Shown piece after piece: positions 38,060 through 49,405 of a DNA stretch of 64,000 bases. Source of the stretch: Boletus sp. NGJ (taxonomy: Eukaryota > Basidiomycota > Agaricomycetes > Boletales > Boletaceae); contig JAGTXK010000119.1 in assembly GCA_019096195.1 (NCBI GenBank), positions 496,001-560,000 of the forward strand, read 5' to 3'. Each line of letters begins with the position of its first letter. Positions within the stretch are counted from its first letter, which is position 1. The notes beneath the pieces are model-generated. The model was not told where the DNA came from. It saw only the letters and a program-made list of their open reading frames with translations, and did not search any database. A program made the position numbers and the translations under genes.

Positions 38060-41017
38060 GAGAAGGTGAAACCCAAACCGACCCTCCCCACCGCATACGC
38101 TGACTACGCCTCCATCTTCTTGAAAGAAGCCACTGACCATGTCCCTCTATCACGCTCGTACGACCATGAGATCAATGTCAAGGAGACTTTTATCCCAAAG
38201 ATTGGGAAAGTCTACCCCCTCTCTCCTTACAAACAGAAGGTCACCGAAGACTTCCTTGACAAACATCTCAAGATGGGAAAGATTCACCTGTCAAACTCCC
38301 CCCAAGCCTCCCTCTTCTTCTTCGTCAAAAAGAAGAACGGTGATCTCTGTCCCTGCCAAGACTACAGGTATATCAATGAACACACTGTTCGCGATGCCTA
38401 TCCCCTCCCTCTAGTCTCCAACCTCATCGACAAGCTCAAAGGAGCAACCACCTTCACCAAATTCAATGTCCACTGGGGATATAACAATGTGCGTATCAAA
38501 GACAGTAATCAATGGGAAGCTGCTTTCGTCACACATCGAGGCCTCTATGAACCCACAGTCATGTTCTTTGGTCTCTGTAACTCTCCCACAACCTTCCAAT
38601 GGTTCATGAATGACTCCTTCTGGGATATGATCACCAAAGGATGGCTCATCATTTACATGGACGACCTCCTCATCTTCTCCCCTGATGATGCCATGCATAC
38701 CGAGTGAACCAAACACGTTCTCCAACGAATGACCGAACTTGACCTTCATCTCAAACTCGAGAAGTGCACCTTTGCTACCAATGAAGTGGAATACCTTGGG
38801 ATGATCGTCTGTCCTAACCAGCTGGCCATGGATCCTGTTAAGCTTGACGGGATTGCCAAATGGCCTGCCCCCACTAAGGTCACTGGTGTCCAATCATTTC
38901 TCAGCTTCACCAACTTCTATTGTCAGTTCATCCATGATTACTTGATGATCGCCCATCCCCTCATCGACCTCACCAAGCTTAATCATTCCTGGGTTTGGTC
39001 GAAAGAATGTCAAGACGCATTCGATCATCTTAAGTGTCTCTTCCTTTCCAAACCAGTCCTCCACCTACCCAACTTCTCTGCCCCCTTCGCCATCGCCACT
39101 GATGCCTCAAAGTATGCCACTGACGCCATCCTTTTACAAACTGACACCAACAGTGATTGGCATCCTTGCTCCTACCTTTCGCAATCCTTTTCCCCTGCTA
39201 AAAGGAACTACAACATCTACAATCATGAACTCCTCACTGTCATCTGCACATTGAAATCGTGGCGCCACTACCTCTATGGCTCCTCCTTCCCAGTCCAGAT
39301 TTTCACCGACCACAAAAACCTGTTGTACTTCAAATCACCCCAGAATTTCAATTGTCGACAAGCCCACTGGCTCCTCGATCTCACCGACTTTGACCTTAAA
39401 ATTATCCACGTCCCTGGCTGCCTCCTTGCTGGCCCAGACACTCTTTCCCATCACCCCGATCTTATCCCAATGTCTGATGTTGACAACAAGGGTGTTACCC
39501 TCCTTCCCCCTTCCCTGTTTGTCAATTTAATTGACACCTCCCTGGCCTTCCTCATCCAATGGTCCTCTCTCTCAGATCCCCTTGTTCTCCAACACCTCCA
39601 AGCAACCGACACCTCCGCATCTACTTTCCTTCCTGCCTGCCTCTCTGATTGGTTATACATGGACAGCATCCTGTCCTACTGTAACCACATATATGTTTCA
39701 CCTGACGATTCCCTCCATCGCTTGGTCCTCCAATGCTGTCATGATCATGAGTCCGCTGGCCACCCCGGCTACCTTAAAACCCAACAACTCATGTCCACTG
39801 ACTTCTGGTGGCCTGGTCTCGCCTCTTACATTCGCACTTATGTGTCTGGCTGTCCTGCATGTCAGCAGAATAAGGCGAACACCCATCCCACGATACCCCC
39901 CTTAACCCTGATCTGCTCCACCACCTCGCTCCCTTTCCACCAGGTCTTTTGTGACCTCATCACTGACCTCCCCCTGACCTCCGGCTTTGACTCCCTGTTG
40001 GTCATGGTCGACCACAGACTTATGAAGGGGGTAATTCTCTGTCCTACGAAGAAATCAGTGACTGCTGAGGGGATCACAACCCTCTTTTTCCACAAGGTAT
40101 ACCTCCACTTTGGTCTTTACAACAAGATCATCTCCAATCGAGGACCCCAGTTCACCTTAGCCTTTGCCAAAGAACTCGGAAAGCTTCTGAAATACGACCT
40201 TTCCCTCTCTACTGCCTACCACCCCCAATGCAATGGAGAAATGGAATGGGTCAACCAGGAGATCGAAACCTACCTCCAGATCTTCTGTGGCAACAAACCC
40301 ACTACTTGGGCTGAAAAGATCTCTCACGCCAAATTCACCCACAACCATCAACCCCACTCTGTCACTAGTCAATCTCCAATCTTCCTTCTCATAGGATATG
40401 AACCCCATTCCCTTCCTTTGGTCGTTCCTGACTCCATAATCCCTGCTCTAGAAGAGCATATCCAGAAACTCTCTGCTGCTAGGAATGAAGCCTTGGCAGC
40501 CCACAAACTCGCACGACAAGTCATGACCTCTCACACTCATTGTCACTTCACTCCATTCAAGAAAGGCGATCGGATTTGGCTAGAAGCCAGAAACCTGAAA
40601 CACTCCATCGCTGACCCAAAGTTCACATCGAAACAAGAGGGTTCTTTTACCATCACAGACGTCCTATCTCCAATTGTCTATAAACTCCATCTCCCAGCTA
40701 TGTGGAAGATCCACCCAGTCTTCCATGCTTCACTCCTCACTCTGTGCCAAGAAAACACCACATACGGCAAACACTTTGTCAAACCACCACCTGACCTGAT
40801 AGCTGGTGAAGAAGAATATGAAATTGATAAAGTCTTATGACATTGCAGCTCTCCATCTCGCCGCTCCTTCCTGATCCAATGGAAAGGATACTCTGCAGAA
40901 GAAGACTTCTGGGTCCCCAAGTGGGATCTGAAACATGCCAAGTCCGCTCTGCTTGACTATAAGAAACATCATCCCAAAATGTTCCCTCCCATTGCCTCTC
41001 TCACCCACACACCATGA
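38060..41017 (+). pseudogene. pol region of the gypsy element (RT, RNase H, integrase, chromodomain-like tail)
   Basis: Reverse transcriptase spans about 38140-38900 with YMDD near 38655. RNase H spans about 39060-39460. Integrase spans about 39700-40500 with an HHCC-type zinc site (ending CPACQQNK) and the NRGPQF catalytic-core motif. A chromodomain-like tail (LIQWKGY, then DFWVPKWDL) ends near 41017. The order RT-RNase H-integrase-chromodomain is that of chromoviruses, which the chromodomain is known to steer to particular chromatin. Mostly open, with few breaks. Confidence 0.9.
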
Positions 41018-42120
41018 CCATTCCCCTCATCGCTAACACTACAACCTCCTCCAATGCCACCATGTCTTCCTCCCCACGTAATGTTTCTACAATATTTGAT
41101 AGCAGTACTGTCTCTTCTGCTCTCTCCTCTCCTTCGTCACTCTCGCATTTTGACACCCCTCTTAACAATGACTCTCGCCCTGGTTCTCCTCTTATACCTT
41201 CTCCCTGCAGTGAACCTCGCCTTCCATGCCCACTGACACCGGTCTCATTAGCCTCCACCCCCACACCGATCATGTTGGTGGACATCCCCATCTATGCCAT
41301 GCATCTTCACAATGACTTCCCAGACTTAGCCGAGGTTACCTGTCTCACGGAAAATCTTGAAGACCCATGCATGGCATTAGGTCTTGGAGCCCATTTAGAT
41401 TACACCTCCCCTTTATACTCCCTCTACAAGGCATATCTACAAGCAGCCAACCTGGATGCAATCACCAATCGTACCACCGCCAACACCCATCTCTCCTTGA
41501 CCCAACTCCACCTTCGGGGTATCTCCAGCAAACTAAAGGCAGCACTCCTTAACGCCCTCCACCAACTGGGAGCCATAGAACTCCTTGACGACCTTGACAG
41601 GTACATGAGAGACTTAGCCAACCATCCCTCGCCCGTAGCACTCCCCACACCCTCCACACCATCTGTGTCGTCATCCCATTTGGGCAATGAAGAACTCGCT
41701 GTTGTTCGCCGCAAGGAGGCTTACTGGATGGGTCATGACAGACTGGTCCCGCTGGGACCTTCTCACCCTCACTACTCTGAATCCTGTTATCAATGCCACC
41801 ATCTTGGTCATGTACGAGTTCACTGCCTGGTCTATCAATGTCCCCAATGTCTTCACTGGGAACCCAGTCACACACAGGCCCGCTGCCCTTTATGTTGTCA
41901 TCTTAACCCACAAACTCCACCCATCTCGTCGTCCCCCTCTTCATTGTCATCCAGTCACATATCCTCCTCCCCCCATTCAGTCTGCCATGTATTGCCCCCT
42001 CATTCTACCTGTGGCAATCATCTCACATGCCATCACTCCTCCCTCCGCCACCTTACTCAGGAGGTCACTCATCTGGACTGCACTACCGTGATACTGGACA
42101 TTTACAATGAACTAGACGTC
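41014..42120 (+). CDS. Extra 3' ORF of the gypsy element, zinc-knuckle protein
   Basis: A 369-codon open frame that starts in an ATGA overlap with the end of pol (the last pol-frame stop lies at 41015-41017). The N-terminal 80 residues are Ser/Thr/Pro-rich and probably disordered. The middle (about 90-200) is predicted helical. A CCHC knuckle (CYQCHHLGHVRVHC, near 41787-41828) is followed at once by a second Cys/His cluster (CPQC, then H and CPLC). It ends where a solo LTR of another family is inserted at 42121. No known gypsy protein has this layout to my knowledge; a nucleic-acid-binding, Gag-like or accessory role is inference. Its clean frame contrasts with the damaged gag. Confidence 0.65.
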
Positions 42121-43184
42121 TGAAAGGAACTTGCAATGAACGAAAGAAAGAACCTAGACCCAATATCTGAAGTGTTGCTAACTAAAGCAATATGCGACAG
42201 AGAGAAAGGCAATTTCAAGGTTAGGTGAAACATGGTACTCTACTGGCTACTTATATACTACCGATAGTGGTGCACAGACCATGCTATGCTATGACGTCGT
42301 AGGGTACTGGGTATGACATCACAGGAACGAGGAAATGTTAGTGTTCAATGGCAAAAGGGAGAAACGGTGGAATGAGATGCGTGTGGTATATGCATGTAAG
42401 TGAAAGGTAGTCCGAAGCGCTCTAGGCATGGCTACGTGTGATATATCTGAAGGGGAACTAATAGATAGGAATGCATAGATGAAAGACGAAAGAAGAAATG
42501 AAAGGGTGATGCATAAGGCATCGCATGGGGTGATCGTTGGATCTGGTATCGAGACGAGATCATATTGGGTGATAGATCGGGTCTTGTCTAGGGGTTAATC
42601 TAGCGTGGGCTTGATTAGTACTTGGTAATGGCATTGTGGGATGGCGTCGGATGTGATCTATGGCGTGGGCCAGGGATCGGGGGTCGCACGGGGATTCGAG
42701 GATCTGGAGGCGAGCTCCTGATTAGCACTTGTGTAGTGTACCGAGCACTGCGTCAGGTACTGTCTATGGGTGTCGTGTGTGTAACGAGTGCATACGTGAC
42801 AAAGGGGTTATTGTCATCATATGGCGTTATGTCACGTGGTGTGGCTACCGAGCGCTGCGTTAGGTAGGTCCACGAGGGGTGGCATAGTTTATAGGCGTGT
42901 GGGCCTGTGTTTGTGGCGATGAATGCCAGGGTTAGCTGTGGGGCTACTTGGTGTCATAGTGTAACGGGTATGACTGGGGTACTGCTAGTGAAAGCGTACA
43001 TGGGTGTGGTCAATGGTATGGTGTATTGTATGGGGGAGGATACAGTGAGTGACTACTCTAGGTGTGTGCGGGGTGAGGCTAGGATGGAGGTTGGGTGAGG
43101 GTAGGCGAGTGTATTGTCTGTAGGTAGTGCAAAAGTGTAGGTAGGAGTGCTAATAAGTAGGTGGTATAATCGGTGATCGTTTCA
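42121..43184 (+). mobile_element. Solo LTR, family B, nested in the gypsy element
   Basis: Begins TGAAAGGAAC and ends GTTTCA, with flanks ACGTC (42116-42120) and ATGTC (43185-43189), a target duplication with one transition. It aligns end to end with the solo LTR at 23200-25562 once that copy's Tc1 is set aside. It is inserted directly behind the open part of the 3' ORF, so it is younger than the gypsy element. Confidence 0.88.
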
Positions 43185-43292
43185 ATGTCTTTGACAGCGT
43201 TGCCATGGGCAACATGACAGGATCCCCTTGTGGTTCATACCGGGGTCTGGACTAGGTCATTCAATGGTACTTCACATGTAGTAGGGGGGTAA

Positions 43293-43881
43293 TGTTATGA
43301 TTTACTCTTTTCTTTTCTTTTCGTCTCTTCTTTTCATCAGTTGTCCTCACTCTTGTCTCGTCCTCTTGATTCCCCTGGACCATTCACTACACAGTGGGAC
43401 TCTGTGTAGTCGAACCCCTTTTCTCTCACGATTTGTACTTCTACACTGACGTCATACGGAAGATCCCTTCCTATTTCCACTCTATAGGATCTCTCTAGTG
43501 CTGCAGCTTGGTCATCCCCTTTCCACACTTACTTCATATATAAACCTTGTGTTCCATAGTTGATCCCCAATTTACACCTACTTGGTGAACTTTCATCATC
43601 GTTCCTCCAGACCTCTATAAGTCATTGTTCTACTCTAAGTGAATGCTTCTTCTACATCTCGACTTCACTCTCACCAAGTGAACCCTCGACCACGACAAGG
43701 AAGACCCTTTGTCACAGAACCCTTGACCCCACAACAAGGAAGACCCTTACTCGTTAACCCTTTGACTCTATCTAGGGATCTCTCATCTTATAGTCCATCA
43801 AGCTATCCCCTCGACCCCTGTAGCTCATTGCTACTTGATTATCCAAGTTAACGCCTATCCCTACCTGGGGTAGTCGTAACA
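43293..43881 (+). repeat. Right LTR of the gypsy element (589 bp)
   Basis: TGTTATGATTTACTC to GTCGTAACA, preceded by a G-rich polypurine tract. It is longer than the left LTR mainly through an extra, partly duplicated stretch of about 40 bp near 43700-43760 (repeated ACAAGGAAGACCC). Substitutions against the left LTR look like transitions only. Confidence 0.93.
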
Positions 43882-43937
43882 AATCCTAATCCTAATCCTA
43901 ATCCTAATTCCAGTCCCAGTTCCAATCCCAATCCTAA
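43882..43937. repeat. TAATCC simple-repeat array, right of gypsy insertion
   Basis: Resumes the array interrupted by the gypsy element, then degrades into CAGTCC/CAATCC variants. Confidence 0.85.
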
Positions 43938-44109
43938 TGATTTACAAAGTAAAGTGTTGACTTCATGTAATGAATAGAGAAGGATAAAATTAAGAAACAA
44001 GAGAGTGTGTGAAAGTTTTTGAAGTCTGGCTTGTTTATATAAGAATGGTGGCACAAACATTGGCAAACAATGTCCGCTTTTTCAACACTGAGTGTGGGAA
44101 AATGGACTT

Positions 44110-44340
44110 GGATATTTTTTGAATGTAGATCTACACTTTTGGTACACTTTGTGACTACACTTTTACTACACTTTGGTGTGCACTTTTGGTACACTTTTGG
44201 TACACTTTGTTTGCTACACTTTTGCTACATTTAGTGCGCATTTTTGCTACACTGTATTACACTCTTTCCTACACTTTTTGTACAACATTTGACTACACCT
44301 TTGACTACACTTTTTGTATACTTTTGATTTAGGTTTAGGT
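44110..44340. repeat. TACACTTTTGG-type tandem array
   Basis: Roughly 17 irregular copies of an 8-13 bp unit (TACACTTTTGG, TACACTTTTGC, TACACTTTG). No coding sense. Confidence 0.85.
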
Positions 44341-44352
44341 TTAGGTTTAGCT
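44336..44352. repeat. Short TTTAGG run
   Basis: Three copies of TTTAGG (ATTTAGGTTTAGGTTTAGG). It resembles a telomere-type hexamer but is short, internal and not TTAGGG. Confidence 0.6.
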
Positions 44353-44355
44353 TAA

Positions 44356-44660
44356 AATTACTACTATGACTATGACTACTATGGATGTACTATGAATGCT
44401 ATGAAATGCTATGGTATTATGACACTATGATACTATGAACACTATGAATATACTATGAATACTATGAATACACTTTCAATACTATGACACTATAAACACT
44501 ATGAACACTATGAAATGCTATGGTACTATGATACTATGATACTATGCACACTATGAATATACTATGGATACTATGAAGACACTTTCAATACTATGATACT
44601 ATGAATACTATGAGTTATCTATGAAATTACCATGGCACTATGAGCACTATGATGAAATCC
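44356..44660. repeat. ACTATGA-rich simple-repeat array
   Basis: Irregular ACTATGA units with spacers. ACTATG is the reverse complement of the CATAGT units at 34210-35425, so the two arrays are in opposite orientation on either side of the gypsy element. Confidence 0.85.
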
Positions 44661-45572
44661 TGTGCTTACTGATGTGCAGGCCTAGGACATGGGCAACAGA
44701 TCGTGCAGCTGTGGTTGTCAGAGAAGTGGAGGTTGACGTTGAATGTTTGAATGTTGAGCGCTTGAGCTGCACGACTTAAAAATTTGCATGTGACATAATC
44801 AACTGTCATGTGACTTCACTTGCAAAAATTTGTCTAAGTTCCGAAGCGTTAGGAAAGGTTGGCTACACTTGATTAGCTTACTGTAATCACCCAGATCAGT
44901 ACATACTATTATGGACATCTCTACCACAATAGTAAATTAAATTTGTACACATTTTCAGGGATCACACATGTCCTTGTCTGATGCCAGAACACCCGGGCCG
45001 TTTGGCAGACAGCGGGGCTACATTAGTCAGACATCTTACCTGTTATGGCAGCACAGCATACGGTCCTATGTCTCTCCGATGCGCGGAGAGTGACGCTGAC
45101 TGGTTGTCACACCTGGATGACCCCTGGAGCCTCTCTGGATGTCTGGTGGACACCCAAGGTGTTATGTCACACAAATATATCATATATGCCATACCACAAA
45201 CAGCCTTCACATTACTCCAAGCACATCATACTTATATTCACACAATATTGAAAATATATTAAACTAACCTTTTCCGTCAAATGTCACTGTTTTGAGAGCC
45301 TGACTCAGGTGTGTACCAGGTATGGACGGACTGCTTATTTTATTAACTTAGGGTGATCGATTGATTCGCCGTGTCGCGCTGGCATGGTGTCACACGGTAC
45401 ACCCACTGAAGAGATCAGTCGGTTCACAGGTTTCCAGAACAAGAACAAGTTCTTCGAATTGCTTGTCTATCTAGGTTTGCACCTGGAATGCATAGTATTC
45501 TGTTTCTTGCCTCTTCTAGGCGTACACACCCGCGGGCATCACTCAAAACATGCATTACTAAGCGTCACAGAG
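44661..45572. other. Transition from transposon island to P450 cluster
   Basis: No gene supported. A 93-codon plus frame at 44981-45262 has no family motifs. Base composition rises again towards the host level from about 45500. Confidence 0.4.
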
Positions 45573-46214
45573 AGGTTCTCGGTGCCCGTGTACCTGTAAC
45601 GGACGAGGGAGGTGGCATGGAATGTGATCCAAGTAAGCAGTGATCTATCAGTCCAGATATTGACGAAAACTTAAAAGAGGATGGTTTGCAATGATCGCAA
45701 ATCAGCACTGTTGGAAGTTATATCTTATATTGAGTTCAGACGGCGACCAGGAAGGATGAGTAATATTGTATAAGAGTTAGTTCCGATGAGTCGCTTTCAT
45801 TTTCCTGCTTCTCGACTTCATTTCCTTTTCTTTGCATAGACGCGTATTACCATACCCACCACAGCGTAATTCACGATTAGACACATCAAGGGGATCCCAT
45901 GAACCCGTCAATCCGAGATTCAAGGACAGTGCCTTTCCAGCCCCTCACTGGGTAAGATCTTATTGTCCTGACTGCCCGTCTGCATGGCGCACTGGCAGAT
46001 CAATACGGGACATGTTCAAGAGGGCGACCTATTTCCACGGTTATTTCTCCGTTCCTTCCCGTCAAATCTGTTTCACCCACGGAAGAACTTGACAGAGCAG
46101 GCAATAGTCGGTCTTTTTCATGTTCCAACCCCTCAATTCTCGACGACAGAAGTAGGGAACGACAAAAAAGGGAATTCCGCCCACAGTGATGACATAGTGT
46201 CGAACGTGAACATT
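45573..46214 (+). repeat. Duplicated block D1 upstream of P450-1
   Basis: Matches D2 (52942-53338) in the same orientation: starts GGTTCTCGGTG, includes CTGTTGGAAGTTATAT, GTCGCTTTCATTTTCC and GACACATCAAGG, and ends ATAGTGTCGAACGTGAACAT. D1 carries about 250 bp of extra sequence relative to D2. Non-coding by eye. Confidence 0.75.
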
Positions 46215-46810
46215 AATTAGGATCACCCTTGCGCCACTTGAAACTGATGGAAAATGGGGGTGAACACATAAGCATGGGGGTTCCAACGCGAACGGGAGAC
46301 GGCTGGATGAATTAATGAGTCACGTTGGATGAGTCTTTCAAGGAGCCAAGGATCATATTGAATCTCCAAAATCCCGGTGTGTGACATCGCTATCTTCAAG
46401 TTTGTCCCGGGCTCCCAACTTTTCGTTCGAGTTCCGTTCGCTCAGGTCAGACTGTAAGGGTGCCTAAGAAATTAATTCGTGGGCAGAGAAAAGAAGCAAA
46501 TGGAGATTTCACTGAGCTCCAGGTCCTGTGAACTCGTAAATCTGAAACTCGCACATATGCATACTTGCCTTTCTCGCGATGATGCCGCGGTAGGCCGATC
46601 ATGCGCTGATCTCCCCAACATGGACAACTTTTCTCACCCGTTGAAATGGCGATCCCCCGTGGCACCGGACATATGATGTGAGACATGTTGACGAGTGCGG
46701 CCGATTTCCACAGTCCCTTTTCTTTTTATTGCTGCTCCCGCCTAACTCGAACAAATCCGTCTAAATGCATGCTGGAAGAGGAACCCTCTAGAAGAACTCG
46801 GCACTGAAAG

Positions 46811-46818
46811 TATATAAA
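46811..46818 (+). promoter_or_regulatory. TATA box of P450-1
   Basis: TATATAAA, 78 nt before the start codon at 46897, followed by a C/T-rich leader. Good spacing for a fungal TATA promoter. Confidence 0.6.
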
Positions 46819-46896
46819 GGGTGGGAGCCTGAGGTTTAACAGGAATTTGGACAGTTGCCCACTCGCACCTCTCCTTCTCATATACTATCTTCAACC

Positions 46897-49241
46897 ATGT
46901 CTCTCGGCGTATTGTTATCCACGACTCGAACCGCGTCGGAGGTCTTCGATGCTGTTCTGACCCGCCTTCGTCCCCATCATTGGTATACGTTCGATGCCAC
47001 CGTCGCCTGTGCTGCAATCTGGACCCTCCTCCGTTGGCTCCGCACATACCGTCAACAACTCCGCACTACACGGTTGCGAGGACCCCCCAGCGAGAGCTTC
47101 CTCTACGGCGTTGGCAAACGCATCCTCGATGCTGAGGACTCGGGTGCCATATACGAGGCGTGGGCGCAGGAATATGGTCCAGTATACGAGATTCCAGCGA
47201 CCTTGGGGACTAAGAAGATCGTCTTGTGTGATCCCAAGGCGATCGCATATTACTATTCCAAGGAAACGTGGACATATATTCTGACCCCATTCTCCAGAGC
47301 GTTGTTCGCGATGTTCGTGCGTAGTTGGTGTCAACCCTCGTGCTGTACAATGTGGCTGATGCTGGGAGCAAGATTGGGAAAGGTCTCATATGGGCCCATG
47401 GAGATGATCATAAGAGGTATACCCATCATTTGATACGTGGCCGGCATGGAACATTGACCTATTCCGTCAGACAACGCAAGTCTTTAACCCCTGCTTTCAG
47501 CGTCGCTGCCATTCGACAGTTATCATCAATTTTCTACGACTCAGCATACAAGGTCAGAACACACCCCAACAACAATGGTACTTGTCTAACGTGCATCTGA
47601 ACTCGTTTAAAGGCGAAAGGAGCCTGGGATGTCCTGATCGAGTCGAATGGCGGGGATAGTGTTATCATTGAGGTCCAAAACTGGTGCGTTTCGCGATTTG
47701 GCTTTTCGTACCTTCCTAACCAATCTCCGACCTGTTGATGTTGAAGGATGAACCACATATCGTATGCTTCTCCCTTCCCTCTTCCCGCAATGCATCCATA
47801 ATTAGTGTGGCAGACTCGATACTATTGGTCTCGCAGGTTTCTCTCACAATTTTGGAGCACTGGAAGGCAAGCACGCACAAGTTACCAAAGTCTTCGACAC
47901 ATTTGGCGGTTCCCCTCGTTCCACGGTCCTCAATAAAGCCCTTTTTCTGTTGGGGGAGTTCTTCCCTTTCCTTGCGTGGGTACCCACCCGACGCACGAGG
48001 CTCAGACTGAAGCTCAACGAGGCAATGGAAGATATTCTGGATGTGTTGCTGGCCCGAACAAAGAGAGAGTTAGAGATGGGTGTAATCGAAGGCAAGGGAG
48101 ATAGGTCTATTATTGGATTGCTCAGTACGTGCTCCATTCCAAATGATCATTTGCATGCACTACTGACCTACTCAAAGTCAAGGGGGCGTATAGCGATTCG
48201 GATTTCCACTTGACGAAAGCTGAGGTCATGGCCCAGGTAAACGAATCTCGTTACACCCGTCCTCGGGGTCCGCCGTTGACATTTGTTTTATAGATGAAAC
48301 TGTTGCTCACCGCAGGGTATGAAACGACTTCTAGTATGTGTCTTCGCTGTATATTCCCGAATGCATCCTGGCTCATACACATCTCCACTCTAGTCAGCTT
48401 GACTGTAAATCCCACCTATGCATTCTCCATGCATCGACTTAACGGTTTCACAGTGGGCTCTGCTCGAGCTTTCGCGTAACCCCGACGTGCAGACAAAGCT
48501 GCGAAAGGAGCTCCTCGAGCATGGCGCAGACCCAACATACGATGAACTCACAAACAGTCTTCCCTATCTCGACGCTGTCGTCCATGAGATCCTCCGTGTT
48601 CACCCGCCTATTGCCGAGTTTACACGTATTGTACGTCCCCATTCACCTCTCTATTCCTCCCATCTCATGATCTAGTGTGTATACCACGCTGTCGATGACT
48701 GTCGATGATATGCCACCTCCATAGGCCGCCGAAGATGATGTCATCCCACTCTCCGAACCAGTCCGCACGAAATCCGGCAAGCTGGTCGACAGCCTGACCA
48801 TCGCCAAAGGCACCCTCATCGCTATCTCGATGGAATCTATGAACCGCTCCGCCGCGCTGTGGGGTGAGGACGCCAAAATCTTCCGGCCCTGCCGATGGCT
48901 CGAGGATGCGCACGGTCGGAATGGAATACCTGCCAAGGCCAGAGAAATTCAGGGGCACCGGCACTTGCTCACGTTCGTGGATGGGCCGAGGATGTGTTTG
49001 GGCAAGAATTTTGCCGTGACGGAGTTCAAGGTGTGTGTGGGTGCAGCGCAGAGTGGCAATTGATTATGACGTTTTTTTTTGGTAGGTGGTGTTGACGGTG
49101 CTCATCAAGAATTTCGTTTTTGAGCTGCGTGATGGTATCGATTCCAAAATCGAAATCGGGAGAGGTGTGCTTCCAAGGCCAAACATCGTGGGTGAGGTGG
49201 GAAGCAAGCTACCTATGCGTGTACAACCGTATGTTGCCTGA
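46897..49241 (+). CDS. Cytochrome P450 monooxygenase (P450-1)
   Basis: Membrane-bound haem monooxygenase; substrate unknown. Twelve exons (46897-47316, 47373-47416, 47471-47552, 47613-47683, 47747-47761, 47814-48124, 48178-48236, 48294-48333, 48394-48404, 48454-48630, 48725-49030, 49086-49241) total 1692 nt, giving 563 aa, all GT-AG and in frame. The N-terminal hydrophobic helix (about residues 27-45, with ACAAIWTLLRWL) fits an ER anchor. The I-helix reads LLLTAGYETTS, the ExxR site is VVHEILRVHPP, and the haem loop is FVDGPRMCLGKNFA with the Cys ligand. One exon is only 15 nt and one only 11 nt. The ATG at 46897 is the first of the frame after the TATA box. AATAAA at 49279 may serve polyadenylation. 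P450-2 has the same exon plan in opposite orientation. The gene looks intact. Confidence 0.94.
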
Positions 49242-49263
49242 GGTCGGAACAACGAGATCAATC

Positions 49264-49405
49264 AACTTATGTAGCAGGAATAAAGACTTACAAAATACGA
49301 GGAAACAAAGAAGAAAAATACCGCAATCATGAACAGAGCTTCAGGTAGTCTCATCGAACGTGTAACCGAACTGTAACTCCTTTGAATCCCTTGGTGACCC
49401 GTACC
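49264..49405 (+). repeat. Inverted-repeat arm L (P450-1 3' flank)
   Basis: Reverse complement of 52724-52860 with only a modest number of differences (shared landmarks: CTTTGAATCCC, GGTTACA... in reverse, AATAAAGACTTACAAAATA). It starts right after the P450-1 stop, so it is probably the shared 3' flank of the two convergent P450 copies. Confidence 0.85.

Larger units (their letters stand above)
35565..43881 (+). mobile_element. Ty3/gypsy chromovirus-like LTR retrotransposon with both LTRs
   Basis: An 8.3-kb element with LTRs at both ends (TGTTA...TAACA) and a 5-bp target duplication AATCC (35560-35564 and 43882-43886). Parts in order are gag with a CCHC knuckle, protease, reverse transcriptase, RNase H, integrase, a chromodomain-like tail, and an extra ORF. 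A solo LTR of another family is inserted behind the extra ORF. A G-rich polypurine tract lies just before the right LTR (about 43282-43288). It is broken: a handful of breaks, mostly in gag-protease, while most of pol is open. LTRs differ by roughly 7 percent over the first 300 bp (counted by eye), so the insertion is old rather than current. Confidence 0.95.

Noticed and set aside
43882-43937. CRISPR-like array
   Set aside because: Units are 6-bp simple repeats without spacers, in a eukaryotic genome with introns.
44336-44352. Internal telomere
   Set aside because: Only three TTTAGG copies, not the TTAGGG usual in basidiomycetes, and surrounded by other simple repeats.
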